Source of the DNA: Chryseobacterium culicis
GTDB taxonomy: Bacteria; Bacteroidota; Bacteroidia; Flavobacteriales; Weeksellaceae
Direction: 5' to 3'
Assembly (NCBI RefSeq): GCF_002979755.1
Contig: NZ_PCPP01000002.1
Span: forward strand, 558,001-622,000
Length of the DNA stretch: 64,000 bases
Shown here: positions 27,886-38,189 of the stretch, one piece after another
Layout: each line of letters opens with the position of its first letter
Numbering within the stretch: position 1 is the stretch's first letter
Position numbers and translations under genes: made by a program
The notes under the pieces: model-generated
What the model was told of the DNA's origin: nothing
What the model saw: only the letters and a program-made list of their open reading frames with translations
The model's database searches: none

Positions 27886-29823
27886 ATGAAGTACATCCTT
27901 TTCATACTCTTCTCTTTAGGTTTTGTAGCCAAAGCTCAGGTCGTTAATAAAGCAGACGCTAAGCCTCAACCCCAGAAAGAAGATACCCTTGTGATTGATT
28001 CCGGGAAGAAAGATTCCCTGAAAATATTCAAACCTACCATTAATGATTACCAGTATCAGACTCAGTTTTCCGAAAAGAAAGTTTTTGATACGGTAATGAC
28101 TTTTGATAAAACGTATATCTTTTCCCAACAAAATAATAAAGATAACTTTGGAAGAGTACAGCCTGCCAATATTGGCTCTGGATTTAACCCTCTTGTATTC
28201 GAAGTGAATGCTGAGGAAAACCTTTCCTTATTGCCATCCAATAAATCGTATATGATTATTGGAGCAAATGATGTGAAATACTACGATGTAAAAACGCCTA
28301 CTGCTACCTTTGTTTATCACAATGCCATGCGAAACGGAGCCGCTCTAAGGTCTACCTATACCCAGAACATTGGGAAAAGATTCAATTTTGCCCTTGAATA
28401 CATGGGACTTCGTTCTCAGGGACTTTACAGAAACTCATTATCAGCAAATAATAATACCCTGTTCTCAGGACACTATGTTTCAAAAAGTGGTAATTATGAG
28501 CTCTTTGCTCACTATCTTCACCAGAATGTAAACAATCAGGAAAGTGGTGGTATTACAGAGGATAACCTGTTTATGAATGGGGACAGTAATTATAGCAACA
28601 GGCAAAATGCGCAGGTAAATCTCGCCTCTTCAAGCTCGCAGTTTTCTTACAGAAGATACTATCTGAGCCATCAGTTTACACCTTTCAACTCTGGGAAATT
28701 TCCTTTCAGCATAAGACATATTATTTCTCATCAGGGGAATAAATATTATTATAACCAAACTGGATTGGAGTCTTATTGGTATGATGCTCCTACGGATTTA
28801 GTGAATGGTTTTCCACTGACAACTAAGAAATACTCTGAAAACTTCAGTAATACAGTAAGCTTGATTTTTAATAATGAAAAATTCAAACTGGATGCCGGTG
28901 TACGCTATCAAATGATCAAATTAGGGATAAGAGATGTTGTTGCCCTTAATGGAGTGCCTTTCCCTGGTGAGCTAAAAGAAAACAGAATCGGAGCTGTAGG
29001 AAACCTGCAGGTAAAACTTTGGGATAAAATCCAGCTGAACTCATTCCTTGAATTTTCAAACGGAAGCCAGTTTAAAAGTTACCTGAAAACAACCAATAAT
29101 CTGAAGTTTGAACCTATCAAAGATTATTTCGTTAATGCAAAAGTGAACTTCCAGAGTGCTTACCCTTCATTCAATTACTTACTGAATACTTCCGTTTACA
29201 ATAATTTCAATTACTACCTTGAAAATGCAAAGAACCAATCTGTAATGGAAGTGGGAGGAAGTATTAATCTAAAATGGTTTAAAACAGAAATCTTTGCCAA
29301 TTACTTCAGAATTGACAACTATACTTATTTTGATAGTAACGGAAGTCCTAAGCAAAGTAATAATTCAGTGAATATCTCTCAGATTGGAGGAGATGCTACT
29401 TTCAGCTTCAACAAATTCCATCTGAATACAAGAGTGCATTTCCAGAATACTTTAACAAACAAAGAACTGCTTCCTATGCCAGGCTTTATTGGGAGAGCCA
29501 ATTTCTTCTATCAGACGCAGGCTTTCAAAAAAGCAGCAGAAATTCAGGCAGGAGTTAAAGTATACTATTTTTCTAAATTTGCATCAAGAGATTATTTCCC
29601 AGTTCTTAACGAATATATCCTTCCTAACGCCAATTCATTTTCAATTGGAGGACAGCCTATCGCCGATATCTATATTAATATGAAAGTGAAAAAAATGTTC
29701 TTTTTCATAGAGGGTCAACAGATAGGAACTGTTATTTCCAATAACAAAGCATATGCATTTCCACATTATCCGGTGTATGATTTCAGATTGAATATTGGAA
29801 TTGTGTGGTATTTGTTCAACTAA
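27886..29823 (+). CDS. Putative outer membrane porin (Porin_10 family)
   Basis: 645 aa. Signal peptide MKYILFILFSLGFVAKAQ, a linker, and a beta-barrel of many amphipathic strands ending in FRLNIGIVWYLFN with a terminal aromatic-hydrophobic strand. The motif FNPLVFEVNAEENLSLLPSNKSYMI near residue 100 and the general pattern fit the Bacteroidota putative porin family (Pfam PF14121). Expected to lie in the outer membrane; cargo unknown. Starts after its own promoter and is followed 12 nt later by bshC, in the same frame, so the two are probably co-transcribed although functionally unrelated. Confidence 0.85.
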   Translation: MKYILFILFSLGFVAKAQVVNKADAKPQPQKEDTLVIDSGKKDSLKIFKPTINDYQYQTQFSEKKVFDTVMTFDKTYIFSQQNNKDNFGRVQPANIGSGFNPLVFEVNAEENLSLLPSNKSYMIIGANDVKYYDVKTPTATFVYHNAMRNGAALRSTYTQNIGKRFNFALEYMGLRSQGLYRNSLSANNNTLFSGHYVSKSGNYELFAHYLHQNVNNQESGGITEDNLFMNGDSNYSNRQNAQVNLASSSSQFSYRRYYLSHQFTPFNSGKFPFSIRHIISHQGNKYYYNQTGLESYWYDAPTDLVNGFPLTTKKYSENFSNTVSLIFNNEKFKLDAGVRYQMIKLGIRDVVALNGVPFPGELKENRIGAVGNLQVKLWDKIQLNSFLEFSNGSQFKSYLKTTNNLKFEPIKDYFVNAKVNFQSAYPSFNYLLNTSVYNNFNYYLENAKNQSVMEVGGSINLKWFKTEIFANYFRIDNYTYFDSNGSPKQSNNSVNISQIGGDATFSFNKFHLNTRVHFQNTLTNKELLPMPGFIGRANFFYQTQAFKKAAEIQAGVKVYYFSKFASRDYFPVLNEYILPNANSFSIGGQPIADIYINMKVKKMFFFIEGQQIGTVISNNKAYAFPHYPVYDFRLNIGIVWYLFN

Positions 29824-29835
29824 AAACTATACAGG

Positions 29836-31422
29836 TTGAAAACAATTAATAAAATATCATTTAACGATATAGAAAGCATTCCTCAGCTGGTAAAAGATTT
29901 TTTAAATCAAAAAATTGAGGGTTTTGAAAATAATACATTTTCCCTAGATCATTTCAGGCAGCAGATTCATCTGAAAAAAGATTCTTTCACAGCAGAGAAA
30001 AGGAGCATTTTATCAGAGGTGTTCGAAGGCCAGCTTGCCAGCCTTTCCCTTTCTTCAAAGCAAAGAGAAAATATTGAAAATAGTAAGCTGCCCAATACAT
30101 TCACCATTACAACAGGACATCAGCTGAATTTATTTTCAGGGCCTGTGTTCTTTGTGTATAAAATTCTTCAGACCATCAAGACATGCAGCTATCTGAAAGA
30201 AAATTTCCCGGATTTTAATTTTGTTCCGGTGTATTGGATGGCTTCAGAGGATCATGACTTTGCTGAGATCAATCATTTTAAAACCGAAAATAATTATTAC
30301 GAAACCAATGAGAAATCTGGAGGTCCGGTAGGTCGAATTGAAATCAGTAATACCTATTTTATTTCGGAATTTGAAAAAGAATTTAAAGATTCTATTTTCG
30401 GAACAGAGCTGATCTTAATGATGAAGGAAGCTTACAAAACAGGAAATACCTTAACGGAGGCCATTAAGATTCTTGTTAACCGTCTTTTTTCAGAATTCGG
30501 GCTTCTGATTGTAGATGGAGATTCTAAGGAGCTTAAAGAGCAGATGAAGACAATTTTTAAAGATGAGCTTCTGAACTTCAGCCTACAAAAAATAGCTAAA
30601 GATAAAGTAGATTTTCTGACAGAGAAATATGGAAAGGTTCAGGTGAATCCTCGTGAAATAAACCTTTTCTACCTTTCTGATACCAGAGACAGAATTGAAT
30701 ATAACGGACAGAAATATATCATTGTAGATAAAGCAATTCAGTTTACTGAAGAGGAGATTCTGGCTGAATTGGAAAATCATCCTGAAAAATTCAGTCCCAA
30801 CGCATTAATGCGCCCGGTGTACCAGGAAAATGTATTGCCAAACCTGGCTTATATCGGTGGAAATGCCGAAATCATGTACTGGCTGGAACTGAAAGATTAT
30901 TTCTCAAAAATTATGATTCCTTTCCCTATTCTGATTCCAAGAAACTCTATGCTTTTCCTGAAGGAGAAAATAATAGGGAAGATTGAGAAACTGGATCTTA
31001 AAATAGACGACTTTTTTCAGAACTTCACGGTACTTACCAATCAGAAGATTTTAAAAGATAACTCTATTTTGCAGCTGTTGGAAGAAAAAGAAGAATTGCT
31101 GATCCGTAATTTTTCGGAGTTGAAAGGAGCTGCTGAAACTACTGAGAAATCCTTTGGAAATATGGTGAAGGCAGAAGAGGTACGGCAATTAAAATCATTT
31201 AAAAGAATGAAGAAACGCCTGCTTCATGCTGAAAAAATAAAACAGAATGAATTGCTGGAAAGACTTGAAAATCTGTTTTTAGATGTTCATCCTGCTAAAA
31301 CATGGCAGGAAAGAGTATATAACTTTAGTGTATTCTTTTCAGATTATGGATATTCGTGGCTTGAAAATTGTTTGGAAGAAATGGTGGTTGATGATTCCAA
31401 ATTAATAATTGTTGCCATTTAA
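29836..31422 (+). CDS. bshC: Bacillithiol biosynthesis cysteine-adding enzyme BshC
   Basis: 528 aa, normal for BshC. TTGHQLNLFSGP at residues 92-103 is the nucleotide-binding-like H-Q-x-x-x-F-x-G-P motif, followed by PVYWMASEDHDFAEINHF, the family signature; a C-terminal coiled coil (about 400-480) gives the dimer. Adds cysteine to glucosaminyl-malate, the last step of bacillithiol synthesis, so the cell uses bacillithiol as its low-molecular-weight thiol. The start is TTG, since no ATG precedes the conserved N-terminus after the porin stop. bshA and bshB are not in the window. Confidence 0.94.
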   Translation: MKTINKISFNDIESIPQLVKDFLNQKIEGFENNTFSLDHFRQQIHLKKDSFTAEKRSILSEVFEGQLASLSLSSKQRENIENSKLPNTFTITTGHQLNLFSGPVFFVYKILQTIKTCSYLKENFPDFNFVPVYWMASEDHDFAEINHFKTENNYYETNEKSGGPVGRIEISNTYFISEFEKEFKDSIFGTELILMMKEAYKTGNTLTEAIKILVNRLFSEFGLLIVDGDSKELKEQMKTIFKDELLNFSLQKIAKDKVDFLTEKYGKVQVNPREINLFYLSDTRDRIEYNGQKYIIVDKAIQFTEEEILAELENHPEKFSPNALMRPVYQENVLPNLAYIGGNAEIMYWLELKDYFSKIMIPFPILIPRNSMLFLKEKIIGKIEKLDLKIDDFFQNFTVLTNQKILKDNSILQLLEEKEELLIRNFSELKGAAETTEKSFGNMVKAEEVRQLKSFKRMKKRLLHAEKIKQNELLERLENLFLDVHPAKTWQERVYNFSVFFSDYGYSWLENCLEEMVVDDSKLIIVAI

Positions 31423-31441
31423 TTTTAAAGAAGTATTTTTG
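31412..31441 (+). promoter_or_regulatory. Promoter of the LysM/PBP-like gene
   Basis: TTG at 31412-31414 and TATTTTTG at 31434-31441, 19 bp apart, match the Bacteroidota consensus. It lies at the end of bshC, 20 nt before the next ATG. Confidence 0.7.
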
Positions 31442-31460
31442 TAAATTATAATTATCGAAT

Positions 31461-33431
31461 ATGATAAAGAGGTTTTTTATTCTATCCAGTTTATGTATGG
31501 TTTTGGGAGTTTCAGCCCAGAAATCACATACGGTTGTGCAAGGTGATAATCCTTACAACATTGCCAAAAAGTATGGAATGACTGTAGATGAATTGCTGAA
31601 GCTAAACCCAAAACATAAAGATGGCAAATTGGCTATCGGAGATGTTTTAACAATAAAATCAGATAAAGCAGCCACTCCGGTTGTGACAAAAACAGCTCCA
31701 GCAGAAAAAGTAACTTCAATTACAAGTGCTTCTTCTCTAGGTAAAATTGTTTTACTACCAAAGCAAACAATCTATGGTATTACAAAACAATACAGAATTT
31801 CCGAAACTGATTTAAGAAAATTGAATCCTGAGCTGGATTCTCACATGAAAATCGGGGACGAGATTACTTTACCTCTTGCAAGCATAAAAAAATATGGCGG
31901 AGAGCAACAGGCTGTATCAGGAGAAAAACATGCTGAACCTGCCGTGGAAAAAAACATAACGACCATTACACCTACCACTGTTACCACTGCTGTAGAAGGA
32001 GAGTCTTATGTGATTCAGTCTAAAGATAACTATTACAGAATTACAAAACAGTTTGGCATCAGCCAGCAGGATCTTTTTGCTTTAAATCCAGGATTGGAAG
32101 AAAAAGGACTTAAGCCTGGGGATACCATTAAAATAAAAACATCCACTACAAATAATACCAATACTGACACGCCTACTGAACCTTCAAATCCAAAAGCAAA
32201 AATGGATTCCGGGAACGAAAAATCAACCGCTGCTTCCAATGTTGTAGCAGGAGATGATTATGTTACCTATACAGTTCAGCAGGGAGATACAGTATTCTCT
32301 ATCGTTAATAAATTTGGTGTTTCCATAGATGAGCTTATTGCTCTGAACCCAGACCTTTCACATGGCTTGAAGACCGGAATGGTTCTAAAAATCAAGAAGC
32401 AGGATGCTGCTTATGTGAAGAAAAACGGGGATGCTTTAAGTGTTATCCTAATGCTTCCTTTCGGGTACAGTACAAACGAAACCCAATACAGAGGAATGGC
32501 CCTTGACTTTTTGACAGGAGCTAAGCTTGCCATCGAAAGAAATGCAAGAGGTGGACAAAAACTGGATATCAAAGTAGTAGACTCAGGAAATGAAGCTTCA
32601 TTTAAAAATTCTTTGACACAGATTAATCCGGATAATACAGATCTTATTATCGGTCCATTCTTCAAATCCAATGTAATTGATGTTCTTGATTTTACAAAAA
32701 ATCAGAAAATCCCGGTAGTAGCACCATTTGCCAATACTCCGGAACTCTATAACTACAGCAATCTTATTATCGTAGAAACGAACAATCAGACTTATGCTGA
32801 CAAGATTGTAGAAGAAGTAAAAGGTACGTATTCGGATCAGAAAATATATATCGTGGCAGATCCTAAAAAAGAAAATGCCAACTATATCAAAGCAGGACTT
32901 GAAAAAGCGGTGAAAAATCCTAATATCATTATTGTGAATTCTCCGGCAGATATTCAGCCTGATCAGAATATGATGACAGGACAATCTGCTCCGGTTATTG
33001 CTATTTTAGCGAATGATGATAATGCAGCAGGCGATGCTTTTGCCAGCAGAATAATCGCTGTTTCTAAAGAAGTACAGGGAGTAAAAGCCTTCAGTATGTT
33101 CTATTCTCCAGTTTTTGAAAAGAAAGTAGATGAGCTGAGTCAGGCAAGTCTGGTATATCTGATGGATAGAAAGATTAATACTGACGGTAATTTTGAGAAA
33201 GAAATTCTGGCTGCTTATAAAAGCAAATACTGCAAAACTCCACCAAAATATGCTATCGTAGGTTTTGATGTTGTCAATGACATGTTAACCAGAGAAAATA
33301 AAAAAGGAGAGATATTTAAACAGATGAATAAAGTTCAGACTCAGCTTGCTACAAAATTTGAGTTTGTAAAATCTAAAGCTAATGGTGCTTATGTAAATAC
33401 TGGTTATAGAGTAATCAGGTTGGTACCTTAA
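31461..33431 (+). CDS. LysM-repeat protein with a periplasmic-binding-protein-like C-terminal domain
   Basis: 656 aa. Signal peptide MIKRFFILSSLCMVLGVSAQ. Four LysM repeats lie at about 22-66, 95-137, 182-226 and 269-312 (HTVVQGDNPYNIAKKYGMT and YTVQQGDTVFSIVNKFGVS are the clearest), separated by Thr/Pro-rich linkers. Residues 325-656 resemble a type 1 periplasmic-binding fold (VILMLPFGYS, LDFLTGAKLAIER, DLIIGPFFKSNVIDVLDF), related to amino-acid ABC binding proteins and LpoA-like regulators. Expected to sit in the periplasm bound to peptidoglycan. The combination suggests a cell-wall sensor or synthase-regulator rather than a transporter part; no ABC transporter genes are near. Confidence 0.85.
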   Translation: MIKRFFILSSLCMVLGVSAQKSHTVVQGDNPYNIAKKYGMTVDELLKLNPKHKDGKLAIGDVLTIKSDKAATPVVTKTAPAEKVTSITSASSLGKIVLLPKQTIYGITKQYRISETDLRKLNPELDSHMKIGDEITLPLASIKKYGGEQQAVSGEKHAEPAVEKNITTITPTTVTTAVEGESYVIQSKDNYYRITKQFGISQQDLFALNPGLEEKGLKPGDTIKIKTSTTNNTNTDTPTEPSNPKAKMDSGNEKSTAASNVVAGDDYVTYTVQQGDTVFSIVNKFGVSIDELIALNPDLSHGLKTGMVLKIKKQDAAYVKKNGDALSVILMLPFGYSTNETQYRGMALDFLTGAKLAIERNARGGQKLDIKVVDSGNEASFKNSLTQINPDNTDLIIGPFFKSNVIDVLDFTKNQKIPVVAPFANTPELYNYSNLIIVETNNQTYADKIVEEVKGTYSDQKIYIVADPKKENANYIKAGLEKAVKNPNIIIVNSPADIQPDQNMMTGQSAPVIAILANDDNAAGDAFASRIIAVSKEVQGVKAFSMFYSPVFEKKVDELSQASLVYLMDRKINTDGNFEKEILAAYKSKYCKTPPKYAIVGFDVVNDMLTRENKKGEIFKQMNKVQTQLATKFEFVKSKANGAYVNTGYRVIRLVP

Positions 33432-33473
33432 ATGATTTATAACTGTTTAAAAGAATATTGTTAACATTATAGT

Positions 33474-33481
33474 TATATTTG
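33474..33481 (+). promoter_or_regulatory. -7 element for fabD
   Basis: TATATTTG, an exact TAnnTTTG match, 20 nt before the fabD ATG. No -33 TTG at the best spacing. Confidence 0.6.
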
Positions 33482-33501
33482 CATAATATTTAATTCAATA
33501 C

Positions 33502-34377
33502 ATGAAAGCACTTGTATTTCCAGGGCAGGGTTCTCAGTTCGTAGGAATGGGAAAAGAATTGTATGATTCTAGAAAAGATATTAAAGATCTGATGGAATCT
33601 GCCAATGAAATTTTAGGTTTCGACATTCTTTCCATGATGTTCAGCGGAACGGATGAGGATCTTAAGAAAACAGAGGTTACCCAGCCTTCAATATTTATAC
33701 ATTCAGTAGCCGCATTAAAAGCCGTAAATGGTCTTGGCGCTGAAATGGTAGCAGGACACTCTTTAGGAGAGTTTTCAGCTTTAGTTGCCAACGGAGTTTT
33801 ATCTTTTGATGACGGTTTGAAATTAGTTTCTGAAAGAGCAAAAGCGATGCAGGAAGCTTGTGACGCCAATCCAAGTTCTATGGCAGCGATCTTAGGATTA
33901 GAGGATGCTAAGGTGGAAGAAATTTGTGCACAGATCAGCGGAATTGTTGTTCCTGCAAACTATAACTGTCCGGGACAATTGGTAATCTCAGGAGAAACAC
34001 TTGCTGTAGAAGAAGCTTGTGTAAAGCTGAAAGAAGCAGGAGCTAAAAGAGCATTGCTGTTACCGGTAAACGGAGCTTTCCACTCACCATTAATGCAGCC
34101 TGCACAGGAAAGACTGGCAGCAGCTATTGAAAAAACAAAATTCAGAAAAGCAACTATTCCTGTATACCAGAATATCACTACAACAGCGGTAACAAATCCT
34201 GATGAGATCAAACAAAATCTGATCGCTCAGCTTACCGGTCCTGTAAAATGGACACAATCTGTCCAGAACATGATTAAAGACGGTGCCTCTAATTTCGTTG
34301 AAGTTGGACCGGGAAAAACCCTTCAGGGATTGATCAAGAAAATTGACGGATCCGTAGAATCTACTTCTGCAATCTAA
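33502..34377 (+). CDS. fabD: Malonyl-CoA:ACP transacylase
   Basis: 291 aa. VFPGQGSQ at the start, GHSLGE with the nucleophile Ser87, GAFHSPLM with the catalytic His194, and FVEVGPGKTLQGLIKK at the end match FabD throughout. Moves malonyl from CoA to acyl carrier protein, feeding fatty acid synthesis in the cytoplasm. It is 11 nt upstream of the GYDIA kinase and has its own TAnnTTTG promoter element. Confidence 0.97.
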   Translation: MKALVFPGQGSQFVGMGKELYDSRKDIKDLMESANEILGFDILSMMFSGTDEDLKKTEVTQPSIFIHSVAALKAVNGLGAEMVAGHSLGEFSALVANGVLSFDDGLKLVSERAKAMQEACDANPSSMAAILGLEDAKVEEICAQISGIVVPANYNCPGQLVISGETLAVEEACVKLKEAGAKRALLLPVNGAFHSPLMQPAQERLAAAIEKTKFRKATIPVYQNITTTAVTNPDEIKQNLIAQLTGPVKWTQSVQNMIKDGASNFVEVGPGKTLQGLIKKIDGSVESTSAI

Positions 34378-34388
34378 TTTAAAAATAT

Positions 34389-35294
34389 ATGAACGCGATA
34401 TTTTCACCGGGCAAGCTTATGCTTACTTCAGAATATTTCGCAATCGATGGAGCTCTTGTCTTAGCGGTACCTACCAAGCTGGGACAAGAGTTTTTTTTTG
34501 AAGAAACAGATGATAAAAAATCTCTGATTATCTGGGAGGCTTATCATCAGAATACATTATGGTTGAAAGCTGTTATTGATTATAAAACATGGCAGATCTT
34601 AGAAACCAACATTCCATCAAGCGCTGAATTTATTACCAAAACATTACAAAATGTTCAGCAGCTTTCTAATAGTAAATTCAAAACTGATCTTACTTATCAT
34701 TTAAAAACCAATCTTCAGTTTCCGGCAGATTACGGACTTGGGAGTAGTTCTACCCTGATGAATAATCTTTCAGAATGGGCAGAGATTGATCCTTTTCATC
34801 TTAACTCTATCAGCTTGGGAGGAAGTGGATATGACATTGCGGTGGCGAAAGAAAAGGCTGCCGTTCTTTTCCAAAGTAAACCTGAAATAAAATATGAAAA
34901 GGTTAATTTCAATCCTTCTTTTAAAAATGAGTTGATTTTTATTCACTTAAATCAGAAACAGGATAGCAGAGAAGGAATCAATTTTTACATGTCAAAAAAG
35001 AAGTCTCCGGAATTGGTTAGTGAATTTTCTGATCTTACAAAAAAAATATTGTTATGTAATGAATTGGAAAATTTTTCTGAATTAATGATGATTCATGAAC
35101 ATAAAATCGCTAATTTTCTTGAAATTTCCACAGTTAAAGAGAAACTGTTCTCAGATTGCCCTTCTTTTGTCAAAAGTTTAGGGGCATGGGGCGGAGATTT
35201 TGTAATGAGTGCCAAATTTGGGGACTATAAGAACTATTTTTGGGAGAAAGGTTTTCCTTCGGTTTTTGAATGGGAAAATATAATCGACTTGTAA
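34389..35294 (+). CDS. GYDIA-family GHMP kinase
   Basis: 301 aa. FSPGKLMLTSEYFAIDG is the GHMP substrate-binding start, YGLGSSSTL (115-123) is the phosphate-binding loop, and GGSGYDIA at 144-151 is the motif naming this Bacteroidota family. Related to mevalonate/phosphomevalonate kinases. In this phylum such genes are usually linked to the mevalonate route, but the exact substrate is not established here. Starts 11 nt after fabD, probably co-transcribed. Confidence 0.88.
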   Translation: MNAIFSPGKLMLTSEYFAIDGALVLAVPTKLGQEFFFEETDDKKSLIIWEAYHQNTLWLKAVIDYKTWQILETNIPSSAEFITKTLQNVQQLSNSKFKTDLTYHLKTNLQFPADYGLGSSSTLMNNLSEWAEIDPFHLNSISLGGSGYDIAVAKEKAAVLFQSKPEIKYEKVNFNPSFKNELIFIHLNQKQDSREGINFYMSKKKSPELVSEFSDLTKKILLCNELENFSELMMIHEHKIANFLEISTVKEKLFSDCPSFVKSLGAWGGDFVMSAKFGDYKNYFWEKGFPSVFEWENIIDL

Positions 35295-35378
35295 TCAGTT
35301 TATTACAATCCTGTTTTTTTATTTGCCATTCTGACTTATATCAGTATATTTAAACCACCTTTAACAAATAATTAATAT

Positions 35379-35386
35379 TATTTTTG
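35379..35386 (+). promoter_or_regulatory. -7 element for pckA
   Basis: TATTTTTG, an exact TAnnTTTG match, 35 nt before the pckA ATG in the 127-bp gap after the GYDIA kinase gene. Confidence 0.6.
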
Positions 35387-35421
35387 TTGAAGTCAATAAA
35401 GAAATAGAAAATATAAGTAAA

Positions 35422-37038
35422 ATGAAAAACACTAAAATCATCCAGGATTTAGAGAAATTGGGGATTAAAGGAAACTATGAAGTAGTGTATAATCCTTCTT
35501 ATGAAGAATTATACCAGGCTGAAGTTTCTTCTGAAAATCAGGGATTTGAGAAAGCTGAACTTACGGAATCTGGCGCGGTGTCAGTAAAAACAGGAATTTT
35601 CACAGGTCGTTCACCTAAAGACAGATATATTGTTCAGGATGATGTTACAAGAGATACAATTTTCTGGGATGGTAAAGTAAACTTACCTACTACTGCAGAA
35701 ATTTTCGGTTCTTGTAAAGAACTAGTGCTGAACCAGCTTGCTGAATCTAAAAAGATCTATGTAGTAGATACATTCTGCGGAACGAATGCAGATACGAGAC
35801 TTAAAGTAAGATTTATCGTTGAAGTAGCATGGCAGGCGCATTTTGTTACTAATATGTTTATCCGCCCTTCTCACTATGAGCTTGAAAACTTTGGAGAGCC
35901 TGATTTCACAGTAATCAACGGTTCTAAAACAATAAACCCTAACTGGGAAGCTCAAGGATTGAATTCTGAAAACTTCATCATGTTCAACCTTACTGAAAAA
36001 CTACAGATCATCGGAGGTACATGGTACGGAGGTGAAATGAAAAAAGGGATGTTCGCCATGATGAACTATTACCTTCCATTAAAAGGGATGGCTTCAATGC
36101 ACTGTTCTGCTAACGTAGGAGAAAAAGGTGATGTAGCTTTATTCTTTGGTCTTTCAGGTACAGGAAAAACGACTCTGTCTGCAGATCCGAAAAGATATCT
36201 TATTGGTGATGACGAGCATGGTTGGGATAACAACGGAGTATTTAACTATGAAGGTGGATGCTACGCTAAAGTGATCGACTTATCTGAAGAAAAAGAACCG
36301 GATATCTTTGCTGCTATTAAAAGAGATGCACTTCTTGAAAACGTTGTTGTGAACAATGGAGTAGCAGATTATACAGACGGATCAATCACTGAGAATACAA
36401 GAGTTTCTTATCCAATTTATCATATCAACAAAATTGTATTGCCTTCTAAAGCTGGTCATGCTAAGAAGATTGTTTATCTTTCAGCAGATGCATTCGGAGT
36501 ACTTCCTCCAGTTTCCATCTTGAATGAAGATCAGGCTCAATACCACTTCCTTTGCGGTTATACATCAAAACTAGCTGGAACAGAAAGAGGAATTACAGAA
36601 CCTCAACCATCTTTCTCACCTGCATTTGGTGAAGCATTCCTTACATTACACCCAACAATGTATTCTAAAACATTGATCGGTAAAATGCAAGAGCACGGAG
36701 CTAAAGCATATTTGGTAAATACAGGTTGGAATGGTACAGGAAAGAGAATTTCTCTGAAAGATACAAGAGCAATCATTGATGCAATCATTGACGGATCTAT
36801 CGATAACGCTCCTAAAACTCAGGTTCCAATCATGAATCTTGAGATTCCTACTGAATTGCCAAACGTTTCTACAGGTATTTTAGATCCTAGAGATACCTAT
36901 GAAAGCGCTTCAGAATGGGAAGAAAAAGCAAAAGATCTTGCTTCAAGATATATCAAAAACTTTGAGCAGTATTGTGATACTGAAGAAGGTAAGAAATTAG
37001 TTGCTTCAGGACCTCAGTTACAGGAACAGACTATTTAA
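35422..37038 (+). CDS. pckA: Phosphoenolpyruvate carboxykinase (ATP)
   Basis: 538 aa, standard for the ATP-dependent enzyme. [14 protein letters not shown] is the substrate loop, the P-loop [11 protein letters not shown] lies at 243-253 with K249/T250, and [10 protein letters not shown] (260-269) is the kinase-2/metal site. Converts oxaloacetate and ATP to phosphoenolpyruvate, the first step of gluconeogenesis, in keeping with growth on amino acids or peptides. Single-gene unit, with its own promoter and a bidirectional terminator behind it. Confidence 0.98.
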   Translation: MKNTKIIQDLEKLGIKGNYEVVYNPSYEELYQAEVSSENQGFEKAELTESGAVSVKTGIFTGRSPKDRYIVQDDVTRDTIFWDGKVNLPTTAEIFGSCKELVLNQLAESKKIYVVDTFCGTNADTRLKVRFIVEVAWQAHFVTNMFIRPSHYELENFGEPDFTVINGSKTINPNWEAQGLNSENFIMFNLTEKLQIIGGTWYGGEMKKGMFAMMNYYLPLKGMASMHCSANVGEKGDVALFFGLSGTGKTTLSADPKRYLIGDDEHGWDNNGVFNYEGGCYAKVIDLSEEKEPDIFAAIKRDALLENVVVNNGVADYTDGSITENTRVSYPIYHINKIVLPSKAGHAKKIVYLSADAFGVLPPVSILNEDQAQYHFLCGYTSKLAGTERGITEPQPSFSPAFGEAFLTLHPTMYSKTLIGKMQEHGAKAYLVNTGWNGTGKRISLKDTRAIIDAIIDGSIDNAPKTQVPIMNLEIPTELPNVSTGILDPRDTYESASEWEEKAKDLASRYIKNFEQYCDTEEGKKLVASGPQLQEQTI

Positions 37039-37054
37039 TAGTTCTCTATAACAT

Positions 37055-37086
37055 AAAAAAAGCCTCATCATTGATGAGGCTTTTTT
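37055..37086. terminator. Bidirectional terminator between pckA and the 37088-37528 gene
   Basis: AAAAAAGCCTCATCA and TGATGAGGCTTTTTT form an almost complete palindrome with A and T runs on both sides, so it can serve both convergent genes. Confidence 0.9.
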
Positions 37087-37087
37087 A

Positions 37088-37528
37088 TTAATATTTTTGA
37101 CAGTTTTCAATCAATTCATCCTGCTCATCAAGTTTTAAGACTGTTGATTTGATTGATTCTTCAGTTAAATGTTTTATGATCATAAAATGTTTTGAAGAAA
37201 AATAAGATTCTTCGTCCAATATCTTATCTAAATACTTTGGAGTAGTGAAAGTCATCCAGTATTTTACTTTGTTGGAAAATTCAATGGTTACTTCTATAGC
37301 ATCAGCTTCAACATTTTCTATTTCATCATCTATATGAATGGAAATGATTTCTGATTCTTTATCTGCACTGAAATATAACTTTGAATACCACCTAAGTTTT
37401 CCCTCATCATTCCAGATTTTTATATTTTCAACGTTGATTTCTTCGATAATATAAGATTTTCTCTTCGTTAATTGCCCGGAATACGGCCCAATGATTTTAC
37501 AATAAATCTTATCCTTTATCTTCATCAA
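37088..37528 (-). CDS. Hypothetical protein
   Basis: 146 aa, no signal peptide or membrane segment, acidic and rich in Ile, Lys and Glu. No family recognised. The N-terminal half reads like a small beta-rich domain (KIYCKIIGPYSGQL..KSYIIEEINVENIKIW), the C-terminal half is helical. Two Met codons are adjacent at the start; either could be used. It lies convergent to pckA and 62 nt downstream of aroQ. Base composition is like its neighbours. It could be an orphan immunity-type protein, but nothing supports that. Confidence 0.6.
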   Translation of the reverse strand: MMKIKDKIYCKIIGPYSGQLTKRKSYIIEEINVENIKIWNDEGKLRWYSKLYFSADKESEIISIHIDDEIENVEADAIEVTIEFSNKVKYWMTFTTPKYLDKILDEESYFSSKHFMIIKHLTEESIKSTVLKLDEQDELIENCQKY

Positions 37529-37590
37529 TTATTTTCTTACTATCCTTAATTATCTGTGAAAATCTGCGCGATCTGTGGGAAAAGTATAAA

Positions 37591-37998
37591 TTACTTCAAA
37601 CTTAATATAGCCAATCTATATCCATCCATTCCAAAGCCAGATAAAACTGCATCCGTATTAGCTGCCGTTACAGATTTCTGGCGGAATTCTTCTCTTTTGT
37701 AGATATTACTGATATGTACTTCTACTTTTGGCTTGCGGATATTCTTTAAACAATCAGCGATAGCATAAGAATAATGGGTAAATGCTCCCGGGTTAATCAC
37801 CACTGCATCAAAATTATCCTCCTGAAGTCTGTTGATAAGCTCGCCCTCAATATTGGACTGGTAATATTGTATTTCATGAGACTGAAACTCGGATTTTAAA
37901 TTTTCCAAATAACTTTCCATGGAAATACTTCCATAAATTTCCGGTTCGCGGGTGCCCAAAAGATTGAGATTAGGCCCATTTATAATCAAAACTTTCAT
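37591..37998 (-). CDS. aroQ: 3-dehydroquinate dehydratase, type II
   Basis: 135 aa, slightly short for the family (about 145). NGPNLNLLGTREPEIYG carries the catalytic Arg and Tyr of the flexible loop; VINPGAFTHYSYAI has the catalytic His; EVHISNIYKREEFRQKS is the C-terminal signature. Third step of the shikimate pathway, cytoplasmic dodecamer. The gene stands alone, divergent from the SAM-riboswitch unit. Confidence 0.96.
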   Translation of the reverse strand: MKVLIINGPNLNLLGTREPEIYGSISMESYLENLKSEFQSHEIQYYQSNIEGELINRLQEDNFDAVVINPGAFTHYSYAIADCLKNIRKPKVEVHISNIYKREEFRQKSVTAANTDAVLSGFGMDGYRLAILSLK

Positions 37999-38189
37999 AC
38001 TATAAAATTAAAAAGTTTTTTCAATTAATAATACAAAAATTATGGTGTCCTCAAATATTTGTTCCATTGAATTATTAATAATGATATTTGTCATGTTTGA
38101 ATAAATGGTAACGGCTACAACTCCTTATTGTAATGAGTTTTATTAAAATTTTATGTTAATTATTAGAAATTTATCATGAAAAATAAATA

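Noticed and set aside
37999..38189. Possible second promoter or small gene upstream of the SAM riboswitch
   Set aside because: AT-rich sequence with TATTTG-like strings but no complete TAnnTTTG with a spaced -33 and no credible frame.
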